Source: an uncultured Dysosmobacter sp. (GTDB lineage: Bacteria > Bacillota > Clostridia > Oscillospirales > Oscillospiraceae). Taken from it: a DNA stretch of 59,542 bases. Below the pieces are notes generated by a model. The model made no database searches and was not told the DNA's origin. It worked only from the letters and a program-made list of their open reading frames with translations. Positions 9,379 through 16,547 of this stretch are shown piece by piece. Every line of letters begins with the position of its first letter. Within the stretch, counting starts at the first letter, position 1. The stretch lies in NCBI GenBank assembly GCA_934563745.1, contig CAKTHE010000011.1:1-59542 (forward strand). Direction: 5' to 3'. The position numbers and the translations under genes are program-made.

Positions 9379-9426
9379 GCCCGTGCCGGCCCGGGGGATC
9401 CCCGGCGCCCGGCGCGGGCTTTTTTT
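9379..9426 (+). terminator. intrinsic terminator after spo0A
   Basis: A long GC-rich hairpin formed by 9379-9396 and about 9401-9420, with one or two imperfections, followed by a run of T at 9420-9426. Confidence 0.85.
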
Positions 9427-9442
9427 GCGCCGCTTGCGGGAC

Positions 9443-9472
9443 TTGCCAGACTGCGGGCGCCTGTGCTATAAT
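9443..9472 (+). promoter_or_regulatory. extended -10 promoter of the TSCPD gene
   Basis: TTGCCA at 9443-9448, an 18-bp spacer and a perfect TATAAT at 9467-9472 preceded by TGC, the extended -10 element. It lies 37 bp before the next gene. Confidence 0.8.
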
Positions 9473-9508
9473 CTTCGCTGTCAGAACATTCGAGAGGAGC
9501 ATAGAACC

Positions 9509-9775
9509 ATGACGTACGATTTCAGACCCCAGGGGGTCTGTTCGCAGAGCATGCGGGTGGAGCTGGATGAGGATCATGTGATCCGGCACGTGGAGGTCCT
9601 GGGCGGCTGCAGCGGCAACCTGCAGGGAATTTCCGCTTTGGTAGAGGGGATGACCGCCGAAGAGGCGATCCGCCGCCTGAAGGGGATCCGCTGCGGATTT
9701 AAAGACAGCTCCTGCCCCGACCAGCTGGCCCGGGGGCTGGAAAAGGCGCTGCAGCAGTCCGTGCAGGCCCACTGA
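9509..9775 (+). CDS. TSCPD-domain protein, TIGR03905 family
   Basis: Small protein of 88 residues. Its layout matches the TIGR03905 family, which shares the cysteine-containing TSCPD region found at the end of some ribonucleotide reductases: GVCSQSM near residue 10, GGCSGN near 32, and two further cysteines in IRCGFKDSSCPDQLA near 63-74. The four cysteines suggest metal binding, but the function of the free-standing family is unknown. The ATG follows CGAGAGGAGC. A longer frame exists upstream but crosses the spo0A terminator and the promoter, so it is not used. Confidence 0.8.
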   Translation: MTYDFRPQGVCSQSMRVELDEDHVIRHVEVLGGCSGNLQGISALVEGMTAEEAIRRLKGIRCGFKDSSCPDQLARGLEKALQQSVQAH

Positions 9776-9854
9776 GGGCTGTGCAGGACCGGCCGCCGCA
9801 CGGAGACAACGGAATCATGACAGCCGGGGCTTTCCCGCTCCGGTCCGGACCATA

Positions 9855-9887
9855 CAAGGCGGCCGCCCATCACGGGCGGCCGCCTTG
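9855..9887. repeat. perfect 14-bp inverted repeat
   Basis: CAAGGCGGCCGCCC (9855-9868) is exactly repeated in reverse complement at 9874-9887 around the loop ATCAC. It lies between the TSCPD gene and cwlJ. It would fold into a very stable hairpin in RNA but has no T run, so it is either a terminator acting without U tract or a barrier/processing structure. Confidence 0.7.
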
Positions 9888-9928
9888 CGGCATAGAATGG
9901 TGCAGCAAAGGAAGTGAGGAGATACATC

Positions 9929-10369
9929 ATGGCATATTCCGACCGGGAACTGCTGGCAAGGCTGATCGAATGTGAAGCGGGCGGGGAAGGCGAAAACGGG
10001 ATGAAGGCGGTGGCCGGTGTGGTGATGAACCGCGTCCACGCCAAAGGCGGCGAATATGCCCGGGTCGGTCAGGGCAGCATCAGCCGGATTATTTTTCAGC
10101 CCTACCAGTTTGTCTGCGCCAGCGAGACGGAGGGCGGGGTCTATAACCCGCAGAATATCTACAATATGCGGCCAACGCAGATTCATTACGAAATTGCCGA
10201 TTGGGCCATTGCCGGGAACCGGCTGCCGGATGTAGCCGAATCCCTTTGGTTTTACAATCCCTTCGGGCCCAATTGCCGCGCCCAATTCCCTTCCGGGGTG
10301 GGATACTGGCAGACCCGGATCGGGGACCATTGCTTTTACAATCCCACCAGTGCGTACTATCAAACATGA
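9929..10369 (+). CDS. cwlJ: spore cortex-lytic hydrolase, CwlJ-like (SleB domain)
   Basis: Hydrolase_2/SleB-family cortex-lytic enzyme acting on spore peptidoglycan at germination. The 146-residue product is a bare catalytic domain: LARLIECEAGGEGENGMKAVAGVVMNRV near the N terminus carries the acidic catalytic region, and it ends in WQTRIGDHCFYN. It has no signal peptide and no peptidoglycan-binding domain, which is the CwlJ rather than SleB form. The gene after it, 11 bp on, encodes GerQ, the coat protein that CwlJ needs in B. subtilis; the pair strongly supports CwlJ. I chose the ATG at 9929 because GTGAGGA sits eight bases upstream; a GTG at 9914 is possible. Confidence 0.9.
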   Translation: MAYSDRELLARLIECEAGGEGENGMKAVAGVVMNRVHAKGGEYARVGQGSISRIIFQPYQFVCASETEGGVYNPQNIYNMRPTQIHYEIADWAIAGNRLPDVAESLWFYNPFGPNCRAQFPSGVGYWQTRIGDHCFYNPTSAYYQT

Positions 10370-10380
10370 AGAGGTGTGCT

Positions 10381-10959
10381 ATGTATCAGAATTTGACCGG
10401 CAGCCCGCAGTTGCCGGAGCCTATGTATAAGCCTGCTCTGCCCTGGCAGGACTGGAGCGCGGAGGTGAACCCCGCGGCCGCACCGGGAACGGGCAGCGCC
10501 GCAGGCACGGCCGGGACCGCGGCGCCCGCCGCACCGGCGGACAATGTGATGCCGGGATTTCAAAACTATGTGCAGCCCACGCCCATGGGGACGGAATCGC
10601 CCTCCGGCGGACTGCAGCCGGCCCGGGGACTGCAGATGTCCAGCAACCTTTCTCAGGATGCCATTGAGGCACCGGTCAACCGGGAAGAGGTGTATCAGGG
10701 CTCGCTCAAGGGGCTTTTGTCGCAGAATGTGGGCCACTACATCATTGCTACGTTCCTGATCGGGACCCAAAGCCCGGTTTCCTGGGAGGGGATCCTGCAC
10801 AGCGTCGGAAACGACTATCTGGTGATCTATCAGCCGGATCAGCGACGGTATATTTCCGGCGATTTTTATTCTTTGAAGTTTGTGGAATTCCATGATGCCT
10901 CCGGAGGCCAGCCGGTCTGCGTGGGCTATCGCCGCCGGGATGGGCAGCAGGTGTGGTGA
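10381..10959 (+). CDS. gerQ: spore coat protein GerQ
   Basis: Coat protein needed for CwlJ localisation and a known transglutaminase substrate in B. subtilis. The 192-residue product has a variable half rich in Ala, Pro, Gly and Gln (about residues 1-95), then the conserved GerQ domain with YQGSLKGLLSQNVGHYIIATFLIG, WEGILHSVGNDYLVIYQP and GDFYSLKFVEF. The ATG follows GAAGAGGTGTGCT. It is cotranscribed with cwlJ and ends at a bidirectional terminator. Sigma-E or sigma-K control is expected, but I cannot point to a certain promoter. Confidence 0.92.
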   Translation: MYQNLTGSPQLPEPMYKPALPWQDWSAEVNPAAAPGTGSAAGTAGTAAPAAPADNVMPGFQNYVQPTPMGTESPSGGLQPARGLQMSSNLSQDAIEAPVNREEVYQGSLKGLLSQNVGHYIIATFLIGTQSPVSWEGILHSVGNDYLVIYQPDQRRYISGDFYSLKFVEFHDASGGQPVCVGYRRRDGQQVW

Positions 10960-10965
10960 GAAACT

Positions 10966-11004
10966 AAAAAATGCGCTCCGAATGAACTCGGAGCGCATTT
11001 TTTT
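10966..11004. terminator. bidirectional terminator between gerQ and dacF
   Basis: An 11-bp stem (10971-10981 with 10988-10998) with a run of A before it and a run of T after it, placed between the convergent genes so that it can stop transcription from both sides. Confidence 0.9.
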
Positions 11005-11027
11005 ATGAAACTCATGTGGGCTGCGGG

Positions 11028-12389
11028 TCAGCGGCGGAAGCGCCGGCCGCGGTACCCTCCGCCTCTGCGGACGGAGCGGCCGTAACGGTAACGGCGCCGG
11101 CCCAGCGTCAGCTTCCAGACCAGCAGGGCCACCAGGGCGGCCAGGATCAGGATCCCGATGATCCGCACAACGGGATTGGCAAAGAAATGCTGGATCTGCG
11201 ACCAGATCGTCAGGACCCGGGAGGCAGAGACGTCATCCAGGGCGACGATGGGAACGGTGACGTAATCGGTGCCGTCATAAGAGAGGGTCACGCTGCCCAG
11301 CTTGCTGCCGGCTGTGACCGGGGCCTCCACGGTATCGGAATCCAGCTGCACGGTCCGTGTCAGATCCGCGGCCTTGACGTCTTTGGGCAGCAGCGCTTTG
11401 ACCTCCTCGGCCGGGTGAACGGCTACATGCTCCGTCTCCCGGGAAAGGGTGACCGGAACTTCCCCGATCATGTCGTTGGGCGTCAGAACCGTTTGCCAGG
11501 CAAAGTTGTCAAAGCCCCACTCAAACAGGCGGCGGGTCTCGGAAAAGCTTTTTACGTCGGTTTTTCCGTTGGTTACCACCTTATCGGCGCCCAAAACCAC
11601 ACTCAGAAAGCTCATGCTGCCCTTGACGGCGGAGGAGACCAGGCAGTGGCCGGCATCCGAGGTGGAGCCGGTTTTGATCCCGTGGGCGCTTTTATAGACA
11701 TAGCCGGTGGCCCGCCAAGCGGAGAGTAAATAGTTGGTGGTGTAAAGATGCCGCTGTTCGGAAAGATTCGTGGCAGGGATGTATACGTCGGCCTGGTCGC
11801 AGATGGCCAGGAACTCATCATGGGTCAAAGCCTCCCGGGTGATGAGATACAGATCCCAGGCGGAGGTATAGTGCTGCGGATCGTGCAGACCGGTGGCGTT
11901 GACGAAGTGGGTGTTCTCGCAGCCCAGCTCCTGGGCGCGCTGGTTCATGCGATCCACAAAGCTGCTGACGGAGCCGGTCGTGGCTTCAGCCAGGATGTTG
12001 CAGGCCTCGTTGGCGGAAACGACCAGCATGCAGCGCAGGAAGTTTTCAACGCTCATGGTTTCGCCGGCTTTGATGTTGGCGGTGCTGCCGTCATCGGCCA
12101 GACCGGACAGGGCGGACGCGGTGGCGGTGATCTCCTGATCCAGACGCAGCGTTCCGGCATCCACGGCCTCCAGCACCAGCAGGGCGGTCATGATCTTGGT
12201 CAGGCTGGCCGGGTAAAGCTCGTCATGAATGTTCTTTCCGTAAACGACTGTACCGCTGTCCCGCTCGACCAGCAGGGCGGCCTTGGCCTGAATATCGGGA
12301 TCCTCCACCGCCAGGGCCCGGGGGGCGGCGGCCAGGGAGATCAGCAGGGACAGCAGCAAAAAAACAGCAAAAAAACGTTTGGCTTTCAT
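11028..12389 (-). CDS. D-alanyl-D-alanine carboxypeptidase (PBP5/DacF family)
   Basis: Penicillin-binding serine peptidase that trims the terminal D-Ala of peptidoglycan stem peptides. The 453-residue product has a signal peptide (1-27), the S11 catalytic motifs SLTK at 62-65, SAN at 125-127 and KTG at 239-241, a PBP5-type C-terminal beta domain and a late membrane helix near 412-430. After that helix comes a strikingly basic tail of Arg, Gly and Tyr (GRRRYRYGRSVRRGGGYRG and on), unusual for PBP5-type anchors, which normally end in an amphipathic helix. It lies beside sporulation genes, so a DacF role (cortex, sigma-F controlled) is possible but not shown. Confidence 0.93.
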   Translation of the reverse strand: MKAKRFFAVFLLLSLLISLAAAPRALAVEDPDIQAKAALLVERDSGTVVYGKNIHDELYPASLTKIMTALLVLEAVDAGTLRLDQEITATASALSGLADDGSTANIKAGETMSVENFLRCMLVVSANEACNILAEATTGSVSSFVDRMNQRAQELGCENTHFVNATGLHDPQHYTSAWDLYLITREALTHDEFLAICDQADVYIPATNLSEQRHLYTTNYLLSAWRATGYVYKSAHGIKTGSTSDAGHCLVSSAVKGSMSFLSVVLGADKVVTNGKTDVKSFSETRRLFEWGFDNFAWQTVLTPNDMIGEVPVTLSRETEHVAVHPAEEVKALLPKDVKAADLTRTVQLDSDTVEAPVTAGSKLGSVTLSYDGTDYVTVPIVALDDVSASRVLTIWSQIQHFFANPVVRIIGILILAALVALLVWKLTLGRRRYRYGRSVRRGGGYRGRRFRR

Positions 12390-12417
12390 GACAACCTCTC
12401 TTTAACTATGGTATAAT
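12388..12417 (+). promoter_or_regulatory. candidate promoter of the HhH protein gene
   Basis: ATGACA at about 12388-12393 and TATAAT at 12412-12417 with an 18-bp spacer, reading away from dacF, about 134 bp upstream of the ComEA-like gene. Confidence 0.5.
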
Positions 12418-12550
12418 ACGGCATCGGAATCAACAGCGAATCCGGCTTGGTACCGACGGACCGGCCTGCGCCGGGCACCGGCGCGATCCGGGGCGGAGCC
12501 GGACGAAATTTGTTTTTTAAAGTATAACAAAAAGCGCACGGGAGTTCAAC

Positions 12551-12937
12551 ATGGGGTCGAGTGGAAAATTTGCAAAAAGTGAAAAGTTTTTGCTGGCGCT
12601 GACCGTGCTTTACTGTGCGGGCCTGCTGGGACTTGCGGCCCGGAGCCGTCCGGCGGACGCGGCGGGGTACCGGATCACGGCGGAGCACCCGGCGGCACAG
12701 ACGGAGGCGGAAGAGGTGCCCCGGGCTGTGCGGATCGATCTGAACCGTGCCACGGCCGCCGAGCTGCAGACCCTGCCCGGGATCGGGGAGACCCTGGCGG
12801 AGCGGATCGTTGCCTACCGGGCGGAGCACGGTCCCTTTCGGACCGCTGAAGAGATCATGGAGGTACGGGGGATCGGAGAGGGAATTTACGAAGACGTGAA
12901 AGAACTGATTACGGCGGAGGAGGCGGAGAAGCCATGA
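12551..12937 (+). CDS. ComEA-like helix-hairpin-helix protein
   Basis: Membrane-anchored DNA-binding protein of 128 residues. One membrane helix lies at about 12-30. A linker of about 30 residues leads to a ComEA-type tandem helix-hairpin-helix domain: RIDLNRATAAELQTLPGIG and then EIMEVRGIGEGIYEDVKEL. The family binds double-stranded DNA during natural transformation, but here there is no SLBB domain and no comEB/comEC beside it; instead its stop overlaps the start of a response regulator gene by four bases. A role in competence is therefore only possible. The ATG has a poor ribosome binding site (GGAGTTCAAC). Confidence 0.8.
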   Translation: MGSSGKFAKSEKFLLALTVLYCAGLLGLAARSRPADAAGYRITAEHPAAQTEAEEVPRAVRIDLNRATAAELQTLPGIGETLAERIVAYRAEHGPFRTAEEIMEVRGIGEGIYEDVKELITAEEAEKP

Positions 12938-13611
12938 AGATCCTGGTGGTGGATGACGAGCAGCTGCTGGTCAAGGGGATTAAATTCAACCTGGAGAACG
13001 AGGGGTACGAGGTGGAGGCGGCCTATGACGGCGCGGCGGCTGTGGAGCTGGCCCGGAACACCCGGTATGATCTGATCATTCTGGATGTGATGATGCCGGA
13101 GATTTCGGGGCTGGAGGCGTGCCAGCGGATCCGGGAGTTTTCCAACGTGCCCATTATTATGCTGACGGCAAAAAGCGAGGATGCGGACAAGCTGATGGGA
13201 TTTGAAAGCGGCGCGGATGACTATCTGACCAAGCCGTTTAATATTTTGGAGCTGAAAGCCCGGGTGCGGGCGCTGCTGCGCCGGGCCGGCGGCGTCCGGA
13301 AGGAGCAGGGAAAGCTGCTGCAGGCCGGCCCGCTGACGCTGGATCTGGAGGAGCGGGTGGCCATCCGGGATGGCGCGCCGGTGAACCTGACGGCCAAGGA
13401 ATTTGACCTGATCGAGCTGCTGATGAGAAATCCGCGCCGGGTCTACAGCCGGGAGAATCTGATGAACGTGGTCTGGGGCTATCACTACGGCGGCGATTAC
13501 CGGACGGTGGATGTGCACATTCGCCGCCTGCGGGAGAAGCTGGAGCGCAATCCGGCGGAGCCGGAGTGCATCCTGACCAAGTGGGGAGTGGGGTACTATT
13601 TCAAAGGATAA
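12934..13611 (+). CDS. OmpR/PhoB-family response regulator
   Basis: DNA-binding response regulator of 225 residues. The receiver domain has the acidic pair VVDDEQ at 5-10, phosphoacceptor Asp51 in LIILDVMMP and the YLTKPF lysine. The C-terminal winged helix contains LTAKEFDLIELLMRNPRRVYSRE and the recognition helix YRTVDVHIRRLREKL. Its start overlaps the HhH gene in ATGA and its stop overlaps the frame of the following histidine kinase, so the three genes are translationally coupled. The closest well-known relatives are PhoP, WalR and VicR, but I would not choose among them from the sequence. Confidence 0.93.
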   Translation: MKILVVDDEQLLVKGIKFNLENEGYEVEAAYDGAAAVELARNTRYDLIILDVMMPEISGLEACQRIREFSNVPIIMLTAKSEDADKLMGFESGADDYLTKPFNILELKARVRALLRRAGGVRKEQGKLLQAGPLTLDLEERVAIRDGAPVNLTAKEFDLIELLMRNPRRVYSRENLMNVVWGYHYGGDYRTVDVHIRRLREKLERNPAEPECILTKWGVGYYFKG

Positions 13612-15028
13612 AAAGACCATCCGTGGGGGTCTGCAGCTGAAATTCAGCCTCAGCTATATTGCGATCATCAGCGCGGTGCTGCTGCTTCTCAACACCTATC
13701 CCCTGGTCGTATCGGAGGATCTTATTTTCCGCTCGAAGCAGACGAGCCTGCAAAACAGCGTTTCCGTACTGGTTTCATCGCTGTCGGGGCTGGACCGGCT
13801 GACGCGGGAATCGGTGTCCGGCGCCATGGCCGCAGCGGAGGAGAGCGGACCGAGCCGCATCCTGGTGACGGATCCGGCGGGAAAAATTCTTTACGACAGC
13901 CGGGAGACCGGCAGCGCCCTGAGCGGTTATGCCCTGTACACGGAGGTGGTGCAGGCGCTGGAGGGAAACGATGCGTTTTGCTGCAGCTATGAAGGCGGGG
14001 CGTTCCGCAGCCGGGCGGCATCGCCGGTGCTGTTCCAAAATGAGATCATCGGCGCGGTGTTCGTATATGAGTACGACACCGAGCAGGCGGCCCTGCTGGA
14101 GGGATTCAGCTCCAACCTGCTGCGGATCTCGCTGCTGATCGGGATCCTGGTAGTGGTGCTGAGTGTGCTGCTGTCTCACGCACTGACCAGCCGCATCGGC
14201 GAGCTTTTAAGGGCCATCGTGCGGGTGCGGGACGGGGCCTACGATCAGCGGGCTGTCGTGCGGGGCGGCGACGAGATCGCCCAGCTCAGCGATGCCTTCA
14301 ACAGCATGACCGAGCGGCTGCAGCAGACGGAGGAGGTCCGGCGGCGCTTTGTTTCCGATGCCTCCCACGAGCTGAAAACGCCGCTGGCGGCGATCCGCCT
14401 TTTAAGTGATTCGATCCTGCAGACCGAACAGATCGACCCGGAAACGACCCGGGAATTTGTGTCGGACATCGGCCGGGAAGCGGAGCGGCTGACCCGGATC
14501 ACGGAGGACCTTTTGAGACTGACCCGGCTGGACAGCGGCCGGACCGGCGAGACGGCTCCGGTGGAAGTGGAGCCGGTTTTGGAGCGGGTGATGCGTATGA
14601 TGGGCCTGGTGGCCGGGGAGAAGCAGGTGGCGCTTGTGTGCACCGGTACGGAGCCGTGCCGGGTGCGGGCTGCCGGGGATGAGCTTCAGCAGGTGATTTA
14701 CAATCTGGTGGACAATGCGGTGAAGTACACGCCCGCCGGAGGACGGGTGGAAACCGCTTTAAGGCGGGAGGCGCAGCAGGCGGTGCTGACCGTCAGCGAC
14801 GATGGCATCGGCATCCCGGAGGAGGATCTGCCCCGGATCTTCGAACGCTTTTATCGGGTGGATAAGGCACGCTCCCGGGCGGCGGGCGGCACAGGACTGG
14901 GCCTGTCCATCGTCAGCGACACGGTGCATCGCCGCGGCGGGACCATTGAAGTTGCCAGCACGCCCGGAGCGGGGACGACCTTTACCGTGCGCTGGCCCCT
15001 TTGCGAAGAGAAGGGGGGAGACGCATGA
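13598..15028 (+). CDS. sensor histidine kinase with non-standard start
   Basis: Partner kinase of the response regulator before it. Seen in order: an N-terminal membrane helix (KFSLSYIAIISAVLLLLN), an extracellular sensor segment, a second helix (ISLLIGILVVVLSVLL), HAMP, the HisKA box SDASHELKTPL with the phosphorylated His, and an ATPase domain with NLVDNAVKYTP, DDGIGIPEEDL and GGTGLGLSIV. The first ATG/GTG/TTG in frame is the GTG at 13676, but that falls inside the first membrane helix and the frame is open back to a TGA at 13574. I therefore place the start at ATT 13598, giving MSKDKKTIRGG; ATC at 13619 behind AAAGGA is the alternative. Either start overlaps or abuts the regulator gene. 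The domain call is certain, the start is not. Confidence 0.85.
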   Translation: MSKDKKTIRGGLQLKFSLSYIAIISAVLLLLNTYPLVVSEDLIFRSKQTSLQNSVSVLVSSLSGLDRLTRESVSGAMAAAEESGPSRILVTDPAGKILYDSRETGSALSGYALYTEVVQALEGNDAFCCSYEGGAFRSRAASPVLFQNEIIGAVFVYEYDTEQAALLEGFSSNLLRISLLIGILVVVLSVLLSHALTSRIGELLRAIVRVRDGAYDQRAVVRGGDEIAQLSDAFNSMTERLQQTEEVRRRFVSDASHELKTPLAAIRLLSDSILQTEQIDPETTREFVSDIGREAERLTRITEDLLRLTRLDSGRTGETAPVEVEPVLERVMRMMGLVAGEKQVALVCTGTEPCRVRAAGDELQQVIYNLVDNAVKYTPAGGRVETALRREAQQAVLTVSDDGIGIPEEDLPRIFERFYRVDKARSRAAGGTGLGLSIVSDTVHRRGGTIEVASTPGAGTTFTVRWPLCEEKGGDA

Positions 15029-15933
15029 GACGCGTATGTGCCCTGGTGCTCAGCGCGGCACTGCTGTGGAGCTTGAGCGCCTGCGCGGCTGCCGTCAATG
15101 TGGCCCGGGAAGATCCCTATACGCTGTATTTCTGCCGCCGGGATCTGACGCAGGCCCAGGGCGGCGACGCACTGGGAACGGAGTCCGCCGCCGTGGAAAA
15201 CGCCGGGGAGTTGGAGCCGCAGGCGCTGGCACAGACGCTGATGGAACGGCTGCTGGACGGCCCGTCGGACGAGCGCCTGCAAAGTCCGTTTCCCGCAGGG
15301 ACGGAGCTGCTGAGCTGTACGCTGAGCGGTTCACGGATCGGGGTGGACCTTTCGGCGGCGTACGGAACGCTTTCTGATGTGGGGCTGACGCTGGCAGATG
15401 CCTGCATCACCCTGACGCTGACGCAGATTTTCGGGGTCGTTTCCGTCTGCGTGACGGTAAACGGGCAGCCGCTGGCGTATCGGAATCAGCAGGTTTTCTC
15501 GGCGGATGACGTACTGCTGACCAGTTCGGAGGACGTGGTGGCGTCGGTGCGGGCGACGCTGTATTTTCTGAATGAGGCGGAGGAGCTGACCGGAGAGGAA
15601 CGGACCATGGATCTGTACGAAGGAGATACCCAGGTGCGGGTTTTGCTGCGGGCGCTGCTGGACGGCCCGCAGGAGCGGACGCTGCATTCCGCGCTGCCGG
15701 AGAATTTTGAGGTTTCCATGATCTGGCTCAAGGACGGGGTATGCTGTGTGAACCTGTCCGGCGGGCGGGAGCAGGACCTGCCCCAGGGGCGGGAGATGCG
15801 CCTGGGGCTGACGGCGCTGGCCCGGTCCCTGTGCTCTCTGGCCGACGTCCGGCAGGTGTCTTTCCTGGTGGATGGACGGAATGCGGATGTCTACTGCGGT
15901 GTGCTGCTCAGAAGTGTGGAGCAGACAAAATAA
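15025..15933 (+). CDS. lipoprotein with two GerMN domains
   Basis: Secreted lipoprotein of 302 residues with the lipobox LSAC at about 16-20. Two copies of the GerMN domain follow, each with the pattern of a short beta strand, a LLDGP motif (LMERLLDGPSDE and VLLRALLDGPQE) and a valine-rich end. GerM of B. subtilis is a sporulation lipoprotein at the engulfment membrane; other GerMN proteins work with sensor kinases, as in LpqB of Actinobacteria beside MtrAB. Here the ATG overlaps the kinase stop in ATGA, a close parallel to the mtrB-lpqB arrangement, so it may tune the two-component system. The ribosome binding site is GGGGGGAG. Confidence 0.88.
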   Translation: MRRVCALVLSAALLWSLSACAAAVNVAREDPYTLYFCRRDLTQAQGGDALGTESAAVENAGELEPQALAQTLMERLLDGPSDERLQSPFPAGTELLSCTLSGSRIGVDLSAAYGTLSDVGLTLADACITLTLTQIFGVVSVCVTVNGQPLAYRNQQVFSADDVLLTSSEDVVASVRATLYFLNEAEELTGEERTMDLYEGDTQVRVLLRALLDGPQERTLHSALPENFEVSMIWLKDGVCCVNLSGGREQDLPQGREMRLGLTALARSLCSLADVRQVSFLVDGRNADVYCGVLLRSVEQTK

Positions 15934-15978
15934 AACCGACCGGACGGGGCGGCAAACGCCCCGTCCGGCCGGTTTTAT
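15932..15978. terminator. bidirectional terminator
   Basis: A 20-bp stem with one mismatch (15932-15951 with 15957-15976), flanked by A on the left and T on the right, between the convergent GerMN and DUF1294 genes. Confidence 0.9.
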
Positions 15979-15993
15979 TTGGAAATATGCATC

Positions 15994-16347
15994 TTACGCG
16001 CGGGAGCGGATGGACAGCGCCATGACCAGGGGAATCAAAAGCTGCAGCAGAAGGATCAGCGGAATGCCGAAGCGGAAGCTTTTGTGCAGTGTTTTGTGAT
16101 GCCAGACCCGCATGCCGAGCAGGGCTCCGATGCTGCCGCCGAGCAGGGCCAGAAGGAACAGCGTTTTTTCCGGGACCCGGGAAACGGACTCCCGGACAGC
16201 TTTGCGCTTTGCCTTCCACTTATCCAGCCCGAATACAAAAAAGGTGATCAGGTTGATTGCGGCCAGATAAAAAAGCACCAGCTTGGCCGGCTGATCCGAA
16301 AGAGAAAAGAAGCCGCCTTCCGCCGCTGCGGCAAGGGCTTGTACCAT
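15994..16347 (-). CDS. DUF1294 membrane protein
   Basis: Small integral membrane protein of 117 residues with three predicted helices. The family pattern is clear: ITFFVFGLDKWKAKR, then RVPEKTLFLLALLGGSIGALLGMRVWHHKT, then KSFRFGIPLILL. DUF1294 proteins have no established function; they are sometimes fused to cold-shock domains. It is a single gene on the reverse strand with its own promoter. An in-frame Met further inside is possible but the first ATG follows AAAGGATGG. Confidence 0.88.
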   Translation of the reverse strand: MVQALAAAAEGGFFSLSDQPAKLVLFYLAAINLITFFVFGLDKWKAKRKAVRESVSRVPEKTLFLLALLGGSIGALLGMRVWHHKTLHKSFRFGIPLILLLQLLIPLVMALSIRSRA

Positions 16348-16390
16348 GGGGCACCATCCTTTCCGGTCTTGGGACCGTCATGCTTTTTGT

Positions 16391-16419
16391 ATCGTACCAG
16401 ACCGGGACACAAATTGCAA
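16391..16419 (-). promoter_or_regulatory. promoter of the DUF1294 gene
   Basis: On the reverse strand TTGCAA (16419-16414), a 17-bp spacer and TACGAT (16396-16391) preceded by TGG, an extended -10 form. Confidence 0.7.
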
Positions 16420-16547
16420 GGCGCTGCCAGCCGCCGGAAGGGCCAGGGAACTTTTTCCGCCCGGCTGGCGTCTGATGGGACAAACGAGTCCGGAAGTGCC
16501 GGAGGGCGGAACGAACGTCACGGACGGACCCTGAAAGGAGCGATTCC

